From positions 62,001-126,000 of the forward strand of contig NZ_JAPWIJ010000001.1 of the NCBI RefSeq assembly GCF_027270735.1: DNA of 64,000 nt, in the 5' to 3' direction. The translations under genes were made by a program, and so were the position numbers. This document shows, in pieces, positions 41,731-53,651 of this stretch; position 1 is the first letter of the stretch; every line of letters starts with the position of its first letter. The notes under the pieces are model-generated. The model ran no database searches. It was not told the DNA's origin and worked only from the letters and a program-made list of their open reading frames with translations. The DNA comes from Rhodococcus ruber. GTDB lineage: Bacteria; Actinomycetota; Actinomycetes; Mycobacteriales; Mycobacteriaceae.

Positions 41731-43899
41731 GTGAATTCAGATCGACCCTTTCGCACGCGGGTGCTCCCACCTCTCGTGTTGGCCGTGACCGTCGGGCTGG
41801 CCGCCGCGATCCCGATGCTGACGAACCGGTGGTTCTACTACTGGGACGACAGCGCAGCGGCCTTCACTCCCGGCTGGAGGGTGATCGGCGAGAGGCTGCT
41901 GTCCGGATCGTGGCCGACCCTGCTGCCCGAACTGTGGGCCGGTGGAAACGTCACCGCCGAGGCTCTGTACGGGACGTACAACCCGCTACTGCTCGCGAAT
42001 TCGGCCCTGATCGCATCGATCCCCAACCTGGCCATCGGCATCACCCTGGTCAAGATGCAGTTCATGGCGATTCTCGCCGTCGGCGTCTATCTCCTGGCGA
42101 AGCAGTACGGTGCGCGTACGTCGATGGCCTTCGTTGCCGGATTCGCGATGCCGTTCGCCGGCTACACGCTGTACTTCGACGCCTCGAGTTGGGCGTCGGG
42201 CCTGTTCGCTTTCGCGTGGATCCCGCACGTCTGGTGGTCGACGCGCTCCTCCGCCCTCGGCCGAGTCAATCCCATCGTTCCCATTTTCTTCGGCTTCATG
42301 GCCATGACGACCGGCAATCCCTACGGTGCCGTCGCGGTGGGTGTCGTGTACATCGCCGTCATTGCAGAAGTTGTCGCCCTCCGCCGTGCCCGACGCATCA
42401 CGTCGTTGGTGATCAGTGGAGTTTCCGTCCTGGCGATGTCGTTGATCGTCTACCTTCCTCTGGCCTTCACCACCGACGTGTCGGTGCGAAATCAGTCGGG
42501 TGTATCGAACGACGGCACCCTGCGGCCCGGGCTGGGCGATCTGATCAACGTCAGCAGCCCCACTCATCTGCCGATGGTCGAGTCGTTCGGGGCCAGCTTC
42601 ATGACGGTGCCGATCGGTTATCTCGTGTGGTTCATCGTGCCGTTGAGCCCGTGGATTCGGTGGCGCACGTTGGGCAACCTGAGAAGGAGCGCGATATCGC
42701 TCGCCGTCTTCGCAGGCGTCTACGGGGTACTGCTTCTCGGACCGTCGAATCTTTGGCTGTTTCGCTGGCCGGTTCGCTTGATCGAGTACGGCCAATTGCC
42801 CCTGTTGATCGTCACCGCGGTTGCGGCCAGCGCCGGGCTGCACCGCGAGAGGATTCGACTTCGGGCCTCGATCACCGCCGCCCTCCTGGTGCTGCAGTTC
42901 TACCTTGCCTGGTCGAGCGTTCCGGAAGACCTCGGAATCCACGCGTTGGCACTGCTGGTCTGCGGCATTCTGACGCTCGCCGCCATCACCGCGGCCTTCC
43001 GAGCACCACGCGCCTTCGGCGGCGTACTCGTCGTCGGAATCGTTGCCACCCTAGCCCTGCAGACCAACGCATGGTTTCAGAGCAACGACAACGTGACACC
43101 CTGGCGCTTTCCTCGCCAGGTCGCGTTCATGGAAGACCGCTTCGACAGCAGATACACCGGCAACACCTTCGCCATCGCCGATACGGACTCCATTTCCAAG
43201 GACGATCCGACGTCGCAATGGGGCGACCTGGTATTCGGCACTGCGTGGCAAGCCTCCGGGGTCGACGCCGTGAACAGTTACGCGGGGATCAGTTACGAGG
43301 ACTTCGTCGACGCGTTGTGTCTCAACTACTACGGCGGAGTCACGTGCCCGGACGCGGTGGGCAGGTTGACGGCGACGGCACCGGGAACCAACGTGTCCTG
43401 GGCGGATGCGCTCCGACTGGACACGATCATCGTTCAGAACAGTGGCCCCTACGGAAACCTGCGCGCACTCGACGTGCTTCCCCGCGACCGATGGACGATC
43501 ACCAACTCCGACGTCGTCACCGTCGCACACCGCAACACGCCGCTACCGCGGCCGGATGGCCGCCTCTCGGCCGTCGGCGACGGAGTCACCGTGGTCGGCG
43601 ACAGTGCCGAGACCGATACCCGAGAGACTGTGCAGTACACCGGTTCCGGAGTCGCAACGTTTGCCTTGCTCGCCTGGCCCGGGTGGACGGCCACTGTCGA
43701 CGGAACTCCTGCACAAGTGCGCGCAACCGAGGGCGGCTTGCTCCAGGTGGTACTGCCGGAGGGCGGCAGTACCGCGACGATCGAATACACCCCACCGGGC
43801 ACCACCGGCGGTGTGGCACTCGCCGCAGGCGGTCTCCTACTGGCGCTTGCGCAATCGGTCGTGGTCGGCGTCAGACGACGCCGACCAGTCGATCAGTGA
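41731..43899 (+). CDS. YfhO-like multispanning membrane protein
   Basis: The product is 722 residues from GTG after GAAGG. About 11-12 hydrophobic segments cover residues 10-430: LPPLVLAVTVGLAAAIPMLT, LVKMQFMAILAVGVYLLAKQ and others. An extracytoplasmic C-terminal domain is followed by a last membrane helix (GGVALAAGGLLLALAQSVVV). The first loop contains the acidic WDDSAAAFTPGW region, as in GT-C glycosyltransferases; YfhO proteins are needed for glycosylation of wall polymers in Firmicutes. A role in adding a polyprenyl-linked sugar outside the membrane is likely but not proven. Confidence 0.75.
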   Translation: MNSDRPFRTRVLPPLVLAVTVGLAAAIPMLTNRWFYYWDDSAAAFTPGWRVIGERLLSGSWPTLLPELWAGGNVTAEALYGTYNPLLLANSALIASIPNLAIGITLVKMQFMAILAVGVYLLAKQYGARTSMAFVAGFAMPFAGYTLYFDASSWASGLFAFAWIPHVWWSTRSSALGRVNPIVPIFFGFMAMTTGNPYGAVAVGVVYIAVIAEVVALRRARRITSLVISGVSVLAMSLIVYLPLAFTTDVSVRNQSGVSNDGTLRPGLGDLINVSSPTHLPMVESFGASFMTVPIGYLVWFIVPLSPWIRWRTLGNLRRSAISLAVFAGVYGVLLLGPSNLWLFRWPVRLIEYGQLPLLIVTAVAASAGLHRERIRLRASITAALLVLQFYLAWSSVPEDLGIHALALLVCGILTLAAITAAFRAPRAFGGVLVVGIVATLALQTNAWFQSNDNVTPWRFPRQVAFMEDRFDSRYTGNTFAIADTDSISKDDPTSQWGDLVFGTAWQASGVDAVNSYAGISYEDFVDALCLNYYGGVTCPDAVGRLTATAPGTNVSWADALRLDTIIVQNSGPYGNLRALDVLPRDRWTITNSDVVTVAHRNTPLPRPDGRLSAVGDGVTVVGDSAETDTRETVQYTGSGVATFALLAWPGWTATVDGTPAQVRATEGGLLQVVLPEGGSTATIEYTPPGTTGGVALAAGGLLLALAQSVVVGVRRRRPVDQ

Positions 43900-44849
43900 G
43901 CCGCCGACTGCGTCGCTTCGTCCACCGCGCGGTGCGCCGGAAGGATCGAGTCGCGTTCTGCTGCAACATCTCCTGATCCAGCGACGAGGTCCAGGAAGTG
44001 ATTCAGCTGAGCCGAGAGCGGCTCTTCGCTGTATCTGATGGTGGGGATCTCGATGATCGTCTGCTGCTGGTATCCGTCTCGATCGGACGGCATGTCGTCG
44101 TCGATGTGCCGATAGACGGTGATGTCGCGGCGGAGAAGGTCGATCTCGATCAGCCGATCGGACTCCAACAGCGACAGCTGCCTGATTTTGCGCTGACTGA
44201 TTCGACTCGCGGAAATTGTTGCCACAGCGCCTGATTCGAACCGAAGGATTGCATCGGCGCAGTCCTCGGCATGGTTTTCCTTCGATGCCGGATGGAAGTA
44301 GCCGAACTCCCCCGCCACCGATTTCGGCTCGGAACCGACGAAAGAAATGGCGAGATCGACGTCGTGAATGAGGAGATCGGTCGCCACACCGGTGGAGATT
44401 CGCGATACGAACGGAGAATGTCGAATGCCGTTGACCTGCCACACGTCACCCGCGAACTCACGCGCCGTACGCACCGCAGGGTTGAACCGCTCGAGCAAAC
44501 CACACATCAACGGAATGTCTCCGGACGCAGCCTTGGTAACCAACTCCGAGCTCTGCTCGTACGTCGCGGCCAAAGGCTTCTCGACCAACACCGGCTTACC
44601 CAGTTCGAGAATTCTCGACGCGATGTCGTAATGAGCAGGGGTCGCCGCAGCGATGACCACCGCATCGATACCGGCGAGGTCGTCGAATTCCGCGGCCCAG
44701 TCACAGCCGAAGCGCTCGGCGACAGCCCGTCCTTGGCTTTCCCGTGGCTCGACCAGCACAGCCAGATCGCAGCGATCCGACTGGGCAATCACCCTGGCAT
44801 GCAGAGACCCCATGCGGCCCGACCCGACCAGCGCGACCCGAGGACTCAT
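43893..44849 (-). CDS. Gfo/Idh/MocA-family sugar oxidoreductase
   Basis: The product is 318 residues. It has a Rossmann start VALVGSGRMGSLHARVIAQ, the EKPLA motif in PVLVEKPLAATYE, and a lower-conserved C-terminal part with DLLIHDVDLAISFVG. The family oxidises sugar hydroxyls with NAD(P). The start overlaps the stop of the DegT aminotransferase gene (TGATG). Such a pair typically makes a 3-keto then a 3-amino sugar nucleotide, with the acyltransferase as third step. Confidence 0.85.
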   Translation of the reverse strand: MSPRVALVGSGRMGSLHARVIAQSDRCDLAVLVEPRESQGRAVAERFGCDWAAEFDDLAGIDAVVIAAATPAHYDIASRILELGKPVLVEKPLAATYEQSSELVTKAASGDIPLMCGLLERFNPAVRTAREFAGDVWQVNGIRHSPFVSRISTGVATDLLIHDVDLAISFVGSEPKSVAGEFGYFHPASKENHAEDCADAILRFESGAVATISASRISQRKIRQLSLLESDRLIEIDLLRRDITVYRHIDDDMPSDRDGYQQQTIIEIPTIRYSEEPLSAQLNHFLDLVAGSGDVAAERDSILPAHRAVDEATQSAAH

Positions 44850-45955
44850 CACTTCTCCATTGCCGAACGCACGGCCGACACGACGGTGTCGACGTCTCCG
44901 ACGCTCAAGTTGGCGTGCACAGGAATGCTCAGGCACCGCCGCGACACAGACGTAGCAACCGGGGTGTCCTCGATGACCACGTTCGGATGGTCCCGGTAGC
45001 AGTCGTAGTCGTAGGCGGTCTTCGGGTAGTAGATCCCGCTTCCCACGCCGGCATCAGCGAGACGGGAGGCCAACTCGTCCCGATCGATCGGCGCGTCCTC
45101 GTCGACCAGAACGGTGTACTGATGCCACACATGCCCTCTGCGCTCCAGCTCAGCGGGGAGCGTCAAACCGGCGACGTCCTTCAAGCCGGTGGCGAGCATC
45201 TCCGCGTTACGACGACGCTGCTCGACCTGCGCCCGGTAGCCGGCCAACTGCGGCAGACCGAGGCTGGCCTGTAGATCGGTCATCCGGTAGTTGTGCCCGA
45301 CCACCTCGTATTGGTAGCGGGCCCGCATTCCCTGGTTACGGAGCACCCGCAAACGATCGGCGACGGCATCGTCGTCGGTGGTGATCATTCCGCCCTCGGC
45401 GGTGGTCAAGTTCTTCGTGGCATAGAAGGAGAAGCAGCCGAGCCCGAACGTGCCGACGCCACGACCGTCGAACGTCGCACCGTGCGCCTGGGCCGCATCC
45501 TCGACGATGGCCAGGCCGTGCTGCTGGGCGAGAGCGCCGAGGGCAGCCATGTCTGCGGACTGCCCGTAAAGATGAACCGGCATCAGCACTGCAGTCCGGT
45601 CGGTGATTCGCGACGCCGCATCGGCGGGATCGATATTGAAATCGCCGGCAGAAATATCGGCAAATCGGACAATGGCACCGGCGTCCAGAATTGCATTCAA
45701 CGTCGCAACAAAAGTAAAGGGACTGGTCAAAACCTCGTCGCCGGGCTGCAGATCCTGAATTTCCAATGCCGCACCGAGTGCGGTTGTGCCGTTGTTCACT
45801 GCCACCGCGTGGTCGGCACCGACGAGCTCGGCGAACTGCTCCTCGAACCGCTTGACCTTGGGACCCTGCGCGACAATGCCGGAACGAAGGGTATCGAGCA
45901 CTTCACGCTCGACATCTTCGCCGAAAACGACACTGGAAATTGCAATCACTGACAT
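44849..45955 (-). CDS. DegT/DnrJ/EryC1/StrS sugar aminotransferase
   Basis: The product is 368 residues from ATG (a GTG two codons later is better spaced from GAGGGG). It has NNGTTALGAALEIQDLQPGD, DEVLTSPFTFVATLNAIL, AIVEDAAQAHGA and the PLP lysine in FYATKNLTTAEGG. Sugar-nucleotide 3- or 4-aminotransferases have this sequence pattern. It is coupled with the oxidoreductase and divergent from the LpxA-like acyltransferase, giving a three-step route to an acylamino sugar. Confidence 0.88.
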   Translation of the reverse strand: MSVIAISSVVFGEDVEREVLDTLRSGIVAQGPKVKRFEEQFAELVGADHAVAVNNGTTALGAALEIQDLQPGDEVLTSPFTFVATLNAILDAGAIVRFADISAGDFNIDPADAASRITDRTAVLMPVHLYGQSADMAALGALAQQHGLAIVEDAAQAHGATFDGRGVGTFGLGCFSFYATKNLTTAEGGMITTDDDAVADRLRVLRNQGMRARYQYEVVGHNYRMTDLQASLGLPQLAGYRAQVEQRRRNAEMLATGLKDVAGLTLPAELERRGHVWHQYTVLVDEDAPIDRDELASRLADAGVGSGIYYPKTAYDYDCYRDHPNVVIEDTPVATSVSRRCLSIPVHANLSVGDVDTVVSAVRSAMEK

Positions 45956-46120
45956 ACCCCTCGGACCGATCTGGGTGCGACGGAAACCGTACCGATTCGC
46001 ATCTTTGCCCGTTGACACTATCGCCTGGCTCGAGGTCCCGGTCACAAGCCTTGCCGCGAGTAACGTTATTTTCTACGACAACGCAGTAAAACCATCAGAC
46101 ACTGGGGAGGCCGATCGACT

Positions 46121-46842
46121 GTGTCGAACGAGCGCGGACAGGGCTGTCGAATTCACGACACCGCGGTGATCGGCGAAGGTGTCGTCATCGGCGATCGTGT
46201 CACCATCGGACCTGGTGCCGTCCTCGTCGGCCCGGTGGAAATCGAAGACGATTGTTGGATCGGTGCACATACGGTCATCGGTACGCCTCCCGAAATCCTC
46301 GGATTCGAGCACTTCACCGCGTACTCCGAGCGCAGCGCCGGCTTCGGCGTTCTCATAGAACGGGGCACCGTCATTCGGGAGCTCACCACCGTTCACCAGG
46401 GCAGTGAACGGCCGACCATCGTCGGCGCACACTCTTTCATCATGAATCGCATCTCGATCGAGCACGACTGCCAACTCGGGGCCTGCACGATCGCCGCCGC
46501 CGGAACCGCCCTTGCGGGTCACGTGACGCTCGGATCGGGCTGCAACCTCGGCATGAACAGCACCGTGCACCAACGTCGAGTGGTCGGCAGCGGCGCGATG
46601 GTAGGTATGGGATCGGTCATCACCAAGGACATTCCACCGTTCGCCACCGTCTTCGGCAATCCGGCGGTGCTGCACGGCGCAAACTCCGTCGGTATGTCGC
46701 GGAAGGGCCACGACGACGCTGAGATCGACGTCGTCGCCTCCGCCTATGCCGCTGCCCGGCTGCCGGAACTTGCCGCACTCGGCGAAGCCAGCTCCTCGGC
46801 TTTCACCTGGTGGCAGCAACTGTCGACCAAACCGCTGATCGG

Positions 46843-46846
<4 letters not shown>
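46121..46846 (+). CDS. LpxA-like left-handed beta-helix acyltransferase
   Basis: The product is 241 residues from GTG. Hexapeptide repeats begin at residue 16 (VIGEGVVIGDRVTIGPGAV). The part REL-TTVHQG, MNRISIEHDC, ALAGHVTLG and STVHQRRVVG aligns with E. coli LpxA, including the catalytic-type His115 (EHDC) and conserved His134 and His150. Mycolata have no lipid A, so the substrate is probably an amino-sugar nucleotide made by the divergent aminotransferase. The stop overlaps the next gene (ATGA). Confidence 0.8.
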
Positions 46847-49031
<2,185 letters not shown>

Positions 49032-49034
49032 TCA

Positions 49035-49811
49035 ATGGGTCTCGGCAAAATTTTGATTCGACTCGCGGCATCGGTAGCGCTGCTGTTCGGGGTCATGTGG
49101 GCAATTCCGCAGTTGGCACCGCCGGTACCGGAACCGTACGAGGGTGTACAGGTTCTGCCGCCGGTGTCGCCGAAACCCACGGGCTCGACGACGGCCCCGC
49201 CGCCACTGCCACCGGGCTTTCCGTCGATGAACCGTCCGCCACCGAAAATCGAGGTACCCGCCGGGCAGCCGCAGCCCATCGCCTCCAAATTCGGCTGGAC
49301 CTACGACATTCCTGCGGACTGGGAGAATTGGAATGACGGATTCTCGGAGTGGGTCGGTGAGGACGGGTCGACCGCAACGTACGGCGCAATGGGTCTTCAT
49401 GGTCGATTCGATTGCGAAGGCGGTGAGTTCGAGTCCTCGGCGATCAGCGGAATGACCGGTCGCCGTGCGGGTGACTTGACGGTTCTCGCCTATCAAGAGG
49501 CCCAGAAAGCGTCGATGATCTTCTCCAACGAAGACGGGTCTCTGAAACCCAAAGTTCGGATCGGAGACCCCGAGTATCTGCAGATCGACGGAGCCTCGGC
49601 TGTCCGCTACACAGCCCTGGTGGAAGACATACCGGACTCGCCGTACTGCCCTCCTCCCCGCGCGACATTCGACGTCGTCACCACTACTGGTTTCGCCACC
49701 GCAGAGGTCGCGGTATTCGTCGTGCTTGCCGACCGTGACGTCGAGAACGCGCTCACCGACGAGGACGTCGAAGGCCTCATCTCCTCACTACGGAAGAGCT
49801 CGATGCAATGA
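49035..49811 (+). CDS. Membrane-anchored or secreted protein of a WXG100-type operon
   Basis: The product is 258 residues. An N-terminal hydrophobic segment (KILIRLAASVALLFGVMWAI) is followed by a Pro-rich linker (about 28-75), then a globular domain with KFGWTYDIPADWENW, CEGGEF and SPYCPPPRATFDVV. Two cysteines could form a disulfide, fitting an outside location. Its stop overlaps the next start (ATGA). Similar anchored proteins are often encoded beside WXG100-type genes in mycolata; function is unknown. Confidence 0.7.
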   Translation: MGLGKILIRLAASVALLFGVMWAIPQLAPPVPEPYEGVQVLPPVSPKPTGSTTAPPPLPPGFPSMNRPPPKIEVPAGQPQPIASKFGWTYDIPADWENWNDGFSEWVGEDGSTATYGAMGLHGRFDCEGGEFESSAISGMTGRRAGDLTVLAYQEAQKASMIFSNEDGSLKPKVRIGDPEYLQIDGASAVRYTALVEDIPDSPYCPPPRATFDVVTTTGFATAEVAVFVVLADRDVENALTDEDVEGLISSLRKSSMQ

Positions 49812-51016
49812 CCGAACGGCTCACGGCAAGATCATCCGAAATCGCAGGCCTCGGAAATCTTCTCGTTCGCATCGGCGTCGATACTCTGGCCAGTCATCGC
49901 TATCTGATCGACAATGCGGGCCTGAGCGAGAACGTGGTCGGGCAAATTCTGCAGCGACTCCAGCCATATCTCGCAGGCTTCCAGGAGATGACGCGCACTC
50001 GGCAGGTTCACCTGTCCGACAATTGTGGCGAGATGGGTGCCGAACTCAACAAGGCGGCGTGGCTGTACGCCGACCAAGATCAGCGAAACTACGACCTGCT
50101 GAACGCTCACACGACACTTCCACCACTGCCTGGCATCGACCGCGGCAGTTCGGATCACGCCGCGGCCGGGCATGTAGACGAATTCGACGGTGCCACCGAC
50201 TACGGTCGTCCTCACGGAATCGACTATCCTGCAACCAATCCTGCCATCGACGACCTCCGCGACGTACTCGCCGATGCCTCCGAGTGGCTCGGCGAGATCG
50301 ACCGCACGATCTTCGAACTCTCCGGGTGGAGTCCGCTACGCGAAGCGACCATCCCCGTCACCGGAAACTGGAACGAACTTCGCCGAATCGGTCAGGCGTA
50401 CCAGATAGCGGGTGACGCTATGGAAGCTGCCGCGGAGTCGTTCACGGCAGGGGTGCGCCGCGTGGACGGCTACTGGAACGGCGCTGCCGCACAGGCATTC
50501 ACCGACTATGCCGACCGACAACTGGCCGCAATGCGATGGGAAGGTCCGGCCGGACGAACGATCTCTGCGATCTGTGCGGCAATCTCCGACCAGCTTCGCG
50601 AAGCCGCCTTGGCAGTGGTCCGCAAGATCGTCGAATTGCTCGAGTCCGAAGTGGCCGTCGACAACGCCCGCGGTGCCTTGAAGGTCGTGATCAAGAAGGT
50701 TCCGGTGGTCGGCACAGCATGGCAAGTCGAAAGCGTCATCGAAATATGCTGGACAGCAATGAATCTGACCAAAGAACTCATCGTGAAAATCGAAAAGGTG
50801 GTAGATGACTTCGGCGCCTTCCTCGACGCGCTCGGCGACCCCGACGGCCAAGTGGGCCAAAAGATCGACGACACTCTGGAACCGCTGAACGACTTCCTCG
50901 ACTACGGCAAGCAGGCCGTCGAAGCGGGGAAGGCAGCAGATATCCGACCGGTACTCGATACTCCTTACGAGGACTTCTCCGTAGGCACCGGCGACGAGCC
51001 ATGGCGGGACGCATGA
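49808..51016 (+). CDS. WXG100-like type VII secretion substrate
   Basis: The product is 402 residues. Helical throughout. Around residues 200-240 it has the WXG pattern: AYQIAGDAMEAAAESFTAGV, then RRVDGYWNGAAAQAFTDYAD, with W-N-G as the turn. No toxin domain is recognised at the C-terminus. It may be a scaffold or export partner rather than an effector. Coupled to genes on both sides by ATGA overlaps. Confidence 0.68.
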   Translation: MTERLTARSSEIAGLGNLLVRIGVDTLASHRYLIDNAGLSENVVGQILQRLQPYLAGFQEMTRTRQVHLSDNCGEMGAELNKAAWLYADQDQRNYDLLNAHTTLPPLPGIDRGSSDHAAAGHVDEFDGATDYGRPHGIDYPATNPAIDDLRDVLADASEWLGEIDRTIFELSGWSPLREATIPVTGNWNELRRIGQAYQIAGDAMEAAAESFTAGVRRVDGYWNGAAAQAFTDYADRQLAAMRWEGPAGRTISAICAAISDQLREAALAVVRKIVELLESEVAVDNARGALKVVIKKVPVVGTAWQVESVIEICWTAMNLTKELIVKIEKVVDDFGAFLDALGDPDGQVGQKIDDTLEPLNDFLDYGKQAVEAGKAADIRPVLDTPYEDFSVGTGDEPWRDA

Positions 51017-51381
51017 TCGAGTCTCTGCCTCCGCACGCCCGCGCTGCCTACGACCGCCTGATGGGATCCTGCGGCGAGCTCGAGGCCGCACGCACGCGAG
51101 CCCTGAACACCGACCTGACGGCTCGAGTGGGAACGCGGACCGTCACGGCGGAACTGCTGAGCCGACTGGCGTCCTCGCCGCGAGCGTCGGCCGACCTGAC
51201 CCTCTACGCACGTCGCGTCACATCGGGGGCATGCAGTTGGGAACGAATCGAGGTGGACGCGGACCCGGTGCCACCGGAGGTCGAGGAGCTCAGAGCAGAC
51301 CCGCAGATCGTGTGGCCGTCGGAATGGCCGACATCGACGAAAGAGGTCCCGCCTCAGCCGTACCGAATCCCGTGGGAATGA
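51013..51381 (+). CDS. Hypothetical protein, third gene of the WXG100-type operon
   Basis: The product is 122 residues; the ATG overlaps the preceding stop (ATGA). It has HARAAYDRLMGSCGELEAAR and TAELLSRLASSPRASADLTL, helical, and a Trp/Pro-rich tail (IVWPSEWPTSTKEVPPQPYR). No family is recognised. Its place after a WXG100-like substrate suggests a partner or chaperone. Confidence 0.6.
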   Translation: MIESLPPHARAAYDRLMGSCGELEAARTRALNTDLTARVGTRTVTAELLSRLASSPRASADLTLYARRVTSGACSWERIEVDADPVPPEVEELRADPQIVWPSEWPTSTKEVPPQPYRIPWE

Positions 51382-51399
51382 GCGACGTCCACGAAAAAC

Positions 51400-51918
51400 T
51401 CAGGAGGGCTGAACAGTACGCCCGGCAAAGGCAGCGATGCGCTCGTAAGCGTTTGCTCCCTCGGGTGCCGGCTGCTCCGCATCGAAAGCGCCTCCCCGCT
51501 TGTCCTCGGTCAGGTTGGCCGACATGAATACCATCCCCTCCTCCGCCACAGTCTGGTCGAGATCGTCGGTGCCACGTCCGAGTGCAGTCGCGAGATCCCA
51601 CGTGTGCGCCGACAGTTCGGCAGCAACCATGCCGAGCGGCAACGGTGAACCGGCATCGATCTCGGCCAGCAGTTCACCGGTCCGCTCGATCCACACCGGA
51701 ATCGGGTCCGACACCGGCTGAGCAGAGGCAGCCCAGTCGACCTCCGCGCCGCGAGCCAGCTTTACGAACTGACCGACGCCATGCACGAGGTGGTCGGTCA
51801 GATCGGCCACGGTCCACCCGGCACAGGGCGTGGCCGACGCGCGTTCGTCTGCGGTCACTGCGGAGAGCAGAGCGGTGACCTGGCTGATACCGGTTTCGAT
51901 CTGGGTGCGGCTCGTCAC
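51400..51918 (-). CDS. TIGR03086-type DinB-like metal-binding protein
   Basis: The product is 172 residues. It has ATPCAGWTVADLTDHLVHGV, ELSAHTWDLATALG and FDAEQPAPEGANAYERIAAF. This matches the mycothiol-dependent maleylpyruvate-isomerase/DinB-like superfamily, subgroup TIGR03086. The His residues in TDHL and SAHTWD are likely metal ligands. The activity is not determined. It is divergent from rmlA. Confidence 0.82.
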   Translation of the reverse strand: MTSRTQIETGISQVTALLSAVTADERASATPCAGWTVADLTDHLVHGVGQFVKLARGAEVDWAASAQPVSDPIPVWIERTGELLAEIDAGSPLPLGMVAAELSAHTWDLATALGRGTDDLDQTVAEEGMVFMSANLTEDKRGGAFDAEQPAPEGANAYERIAAFAGRTVQPS

Positions 51919-52048
51919 GATCGTTGTCCTCGGTTCTGTCGGCTGGCGGGGTATGCGGCGAGCGTAGGTGCACCTCGCGGCTCACGCAGCGGAAACGGGG
52001 CATGCACAACCGCGCGGTCGACCGGAGGGTCTGGAAGACTGCGCGGTC

Positions 52049-52921
52049 ATGCGGGGAATCATTCTGGCGGGCGGCACGGGCTCGCGTCTTCATCCGATCA
52101 CGATGGGCGTCAGCAAACAGCTGGTCCCGGTCTACGACAAACCGATGATCTACTACCCACTCTCGACCCTGATCCTCGCCGGGATCCGCGAGATCCTCAT
52201 CATCACCACCCCCCAGGACGCCGACCAGTTCACCCGCCTCCTCGGTGACGGCTCCCGGTTCGGTATCTCCCTGACCTACAAGGTCCAGCACGAGCCGAAC
52301 GGCCTCGCGCAGGCGTTCGTGTTGGGTGCCGACCACATCGGCACCGACAGTGCAGCATTGGTGTTGGGCGACAACATCTTCTACGGCCCCGGCCTGGGCA
52401 CCCAACTGTCCCGCTTCGACACCATCGACGGCGGAGCAGTCTTCGCCTACGAAGTCTCCGACCCCACCGCCTACGGCGTCATCGAATTCGACGCGAACCG
52501 CACAGCGATCTCGTTGGAAGAAAAACCCGCCGCTCCGAAATCGAACTACGCCGTCCCCGGCCTGTATTTCTACGACAACGACGTCATCGCCATCGCCCGC
52601 GACCTGCAGCCCTCCGCCCGCGGGGAATACGAGATCACCGACGTCAACCGGCACTACTTGGAGGCCGGCCGCCTCCAGGTCGAAGTACTGCCCCGCGGCA
52701 CCGCCTGGCTCGACACCGGCACCTTCGACTCCCTCCTCGACGCCTCCAACTACGTCCGCACCATCGAACAACGCCAAGGCCTGAAGATCGGATCCCCCGA
52801 AGAAGTCGCCTGGAGACGAGGATTCATCACCGACGACGAGCTGCGCGTGCGCGCCGAGACACTCGTCAAATCCGGCTACGGCACCTACCTGCTCGATCTG
52901 ATCGACCGAGGGAACCGATGA
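52049..52921 (+). CDS. rmlA: Glucose-1-phosphate thymidylyltransferase RmlA
   Basis: The product is 290 residues. It has the nucleotide-binding [66 protein letters not shown] and [14 protein letters not shown]. This is the first step of dTDP-rhamnose synthesis. The ATG at 52049 is chosen over a longer open frame because the family begins there. The stop overlaps rmlC (ATGA). Confidence 0.95.
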   Translation: MRGIILAGGTGSRLHPITMGVSKQLVPVYDKPMIYYPLSTLILAGIREILIITTPQDADQFTRLLGDGSRFGISLTYKVQHEPNGLAQAFVLGADHIGTDSAALVLGDNIFYGPGLGTQLSRFDTIDGGAVFAYEVSDPTAYGVIEFDANRTAISLEEKPAAPKSNYAVPGLYFYDNDVIAIARDLQPSARGEYEITDVNRHYLEAGRLQVEVLPRGTAWLDTGTFDSLLDASNYVRTIEQRQGLKIGSPEEVAWRRGFITDDELRVRAETLVKSGYGTYLLDLIDRGNR

Positions 52922-53505
52922 CCTTTCGTGAACTGACCATTGCCGGTGCGTACGAATACACCCCACGCCAGTTCGGGGACGACCGCGGCGTGTTCTTCGA
53001 ATGGTTCAAAGCCGGCCTCTTCGAGGAGACCACCGGCCGCGCGTTGGACCTGTTGCAGGCCAACTGCTCGGTCTCCGCCGCCGGGGTCCTGCGCGGAATC
53101 CACTTCACCACCAACCCGCCCGGCCAAGCCAAATACGTCACCTGCGCCCGCGGAGCGTTCCTCGACGTCATCGTCGACCTCCGCGTCGGCTCCCCGACGT
53201 TCGGGCAATGGGACAGCGTGCTGATCGACGACGTCGACCGCAAAGCGGTGTTCCTGTCCGAAGGACTCGGCCACGCCATCTTGTCGCTGGAAGACAATTC
53301 CACCGTCATGTATCTGTGCAGCCTCGAGTACACCCCGGCCCTGGACCGCGACATCAACCCCCTCGACCCCGCGCTGGGCATCGACTGGCCCACCACCGCC
53401 CGCGACGGCACACCCCTGACCTACGAGCTCTCCGACAAGGACACAGCCGCCCCCACCCTCGCCCGAGCACTCGAAGCAGGCAGCCTCCCTGAATTCGAGG
53501 TGTGA
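52918..53505 (+). CDS. rmlC: dTDP-4-dehydrorhamnose 3,5-epimerase RmlC
   Basis: The product is 195 residues, a cupin fold: [17 protein letters not shown], catalytic His in [39 protein letters not shown], and Tyr in [19 protein letters not shown]. Third enzyme of dTDP-rhamnose synthesis. rmlD is not in this window. Confidence 0.93.
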   Translation: MTFRELTIAGAYEYTPRQFGDDRGVFFEWFKAGLFEETTGRALDLLQANCSVSAAGVLRGIHFTTNPPGQAKYVTCARGAFLDVIVDLRVGSPTFGQWDSVLIDDVDRKAVFLSEGLGHAILSLEDNSTVMYLCSLEYTPALDRDINPLDPALGIDWPTTARDGTPLTYELSDKDTAAPTLARALEAGSLPEFEV

Positions 53506-53545
53506 CCCTCCTTCGTGGGTCGGCCGGGGCGACTGGGGATCCGCT

Positions 53546-53625
53546 GCAAACGCGAGCGCATTCGTCACGCGCGAGCGGATTCGCTGACCAATCCGCGCGC
53601 GTCTGGCAAGTGCGCGCGCGTTTGC
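53546..53625. repeat. 80-bp nested inverted repeat after rmlC
   Basis: The outer arms GCAAACGCGAGCGCATT and its near complement ending in GCGCGTTTGC enclose an inner pair (GCGAGCGGATT / AATCCGCGCGC). It lies between the convergent rmlC and gtrA-like genes and may act as a bidirectional terminator. Confidence 0.6.
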
Positions 53626-53651
53626 GAACCCCCGGGGGCGAACCCGGAGGC

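Noticed and set aside
51674-52966. 430-codon minus-strand frame covering rmlA
   Set aside because: It is an antisense shadow of rmlA with low-complexity composition.
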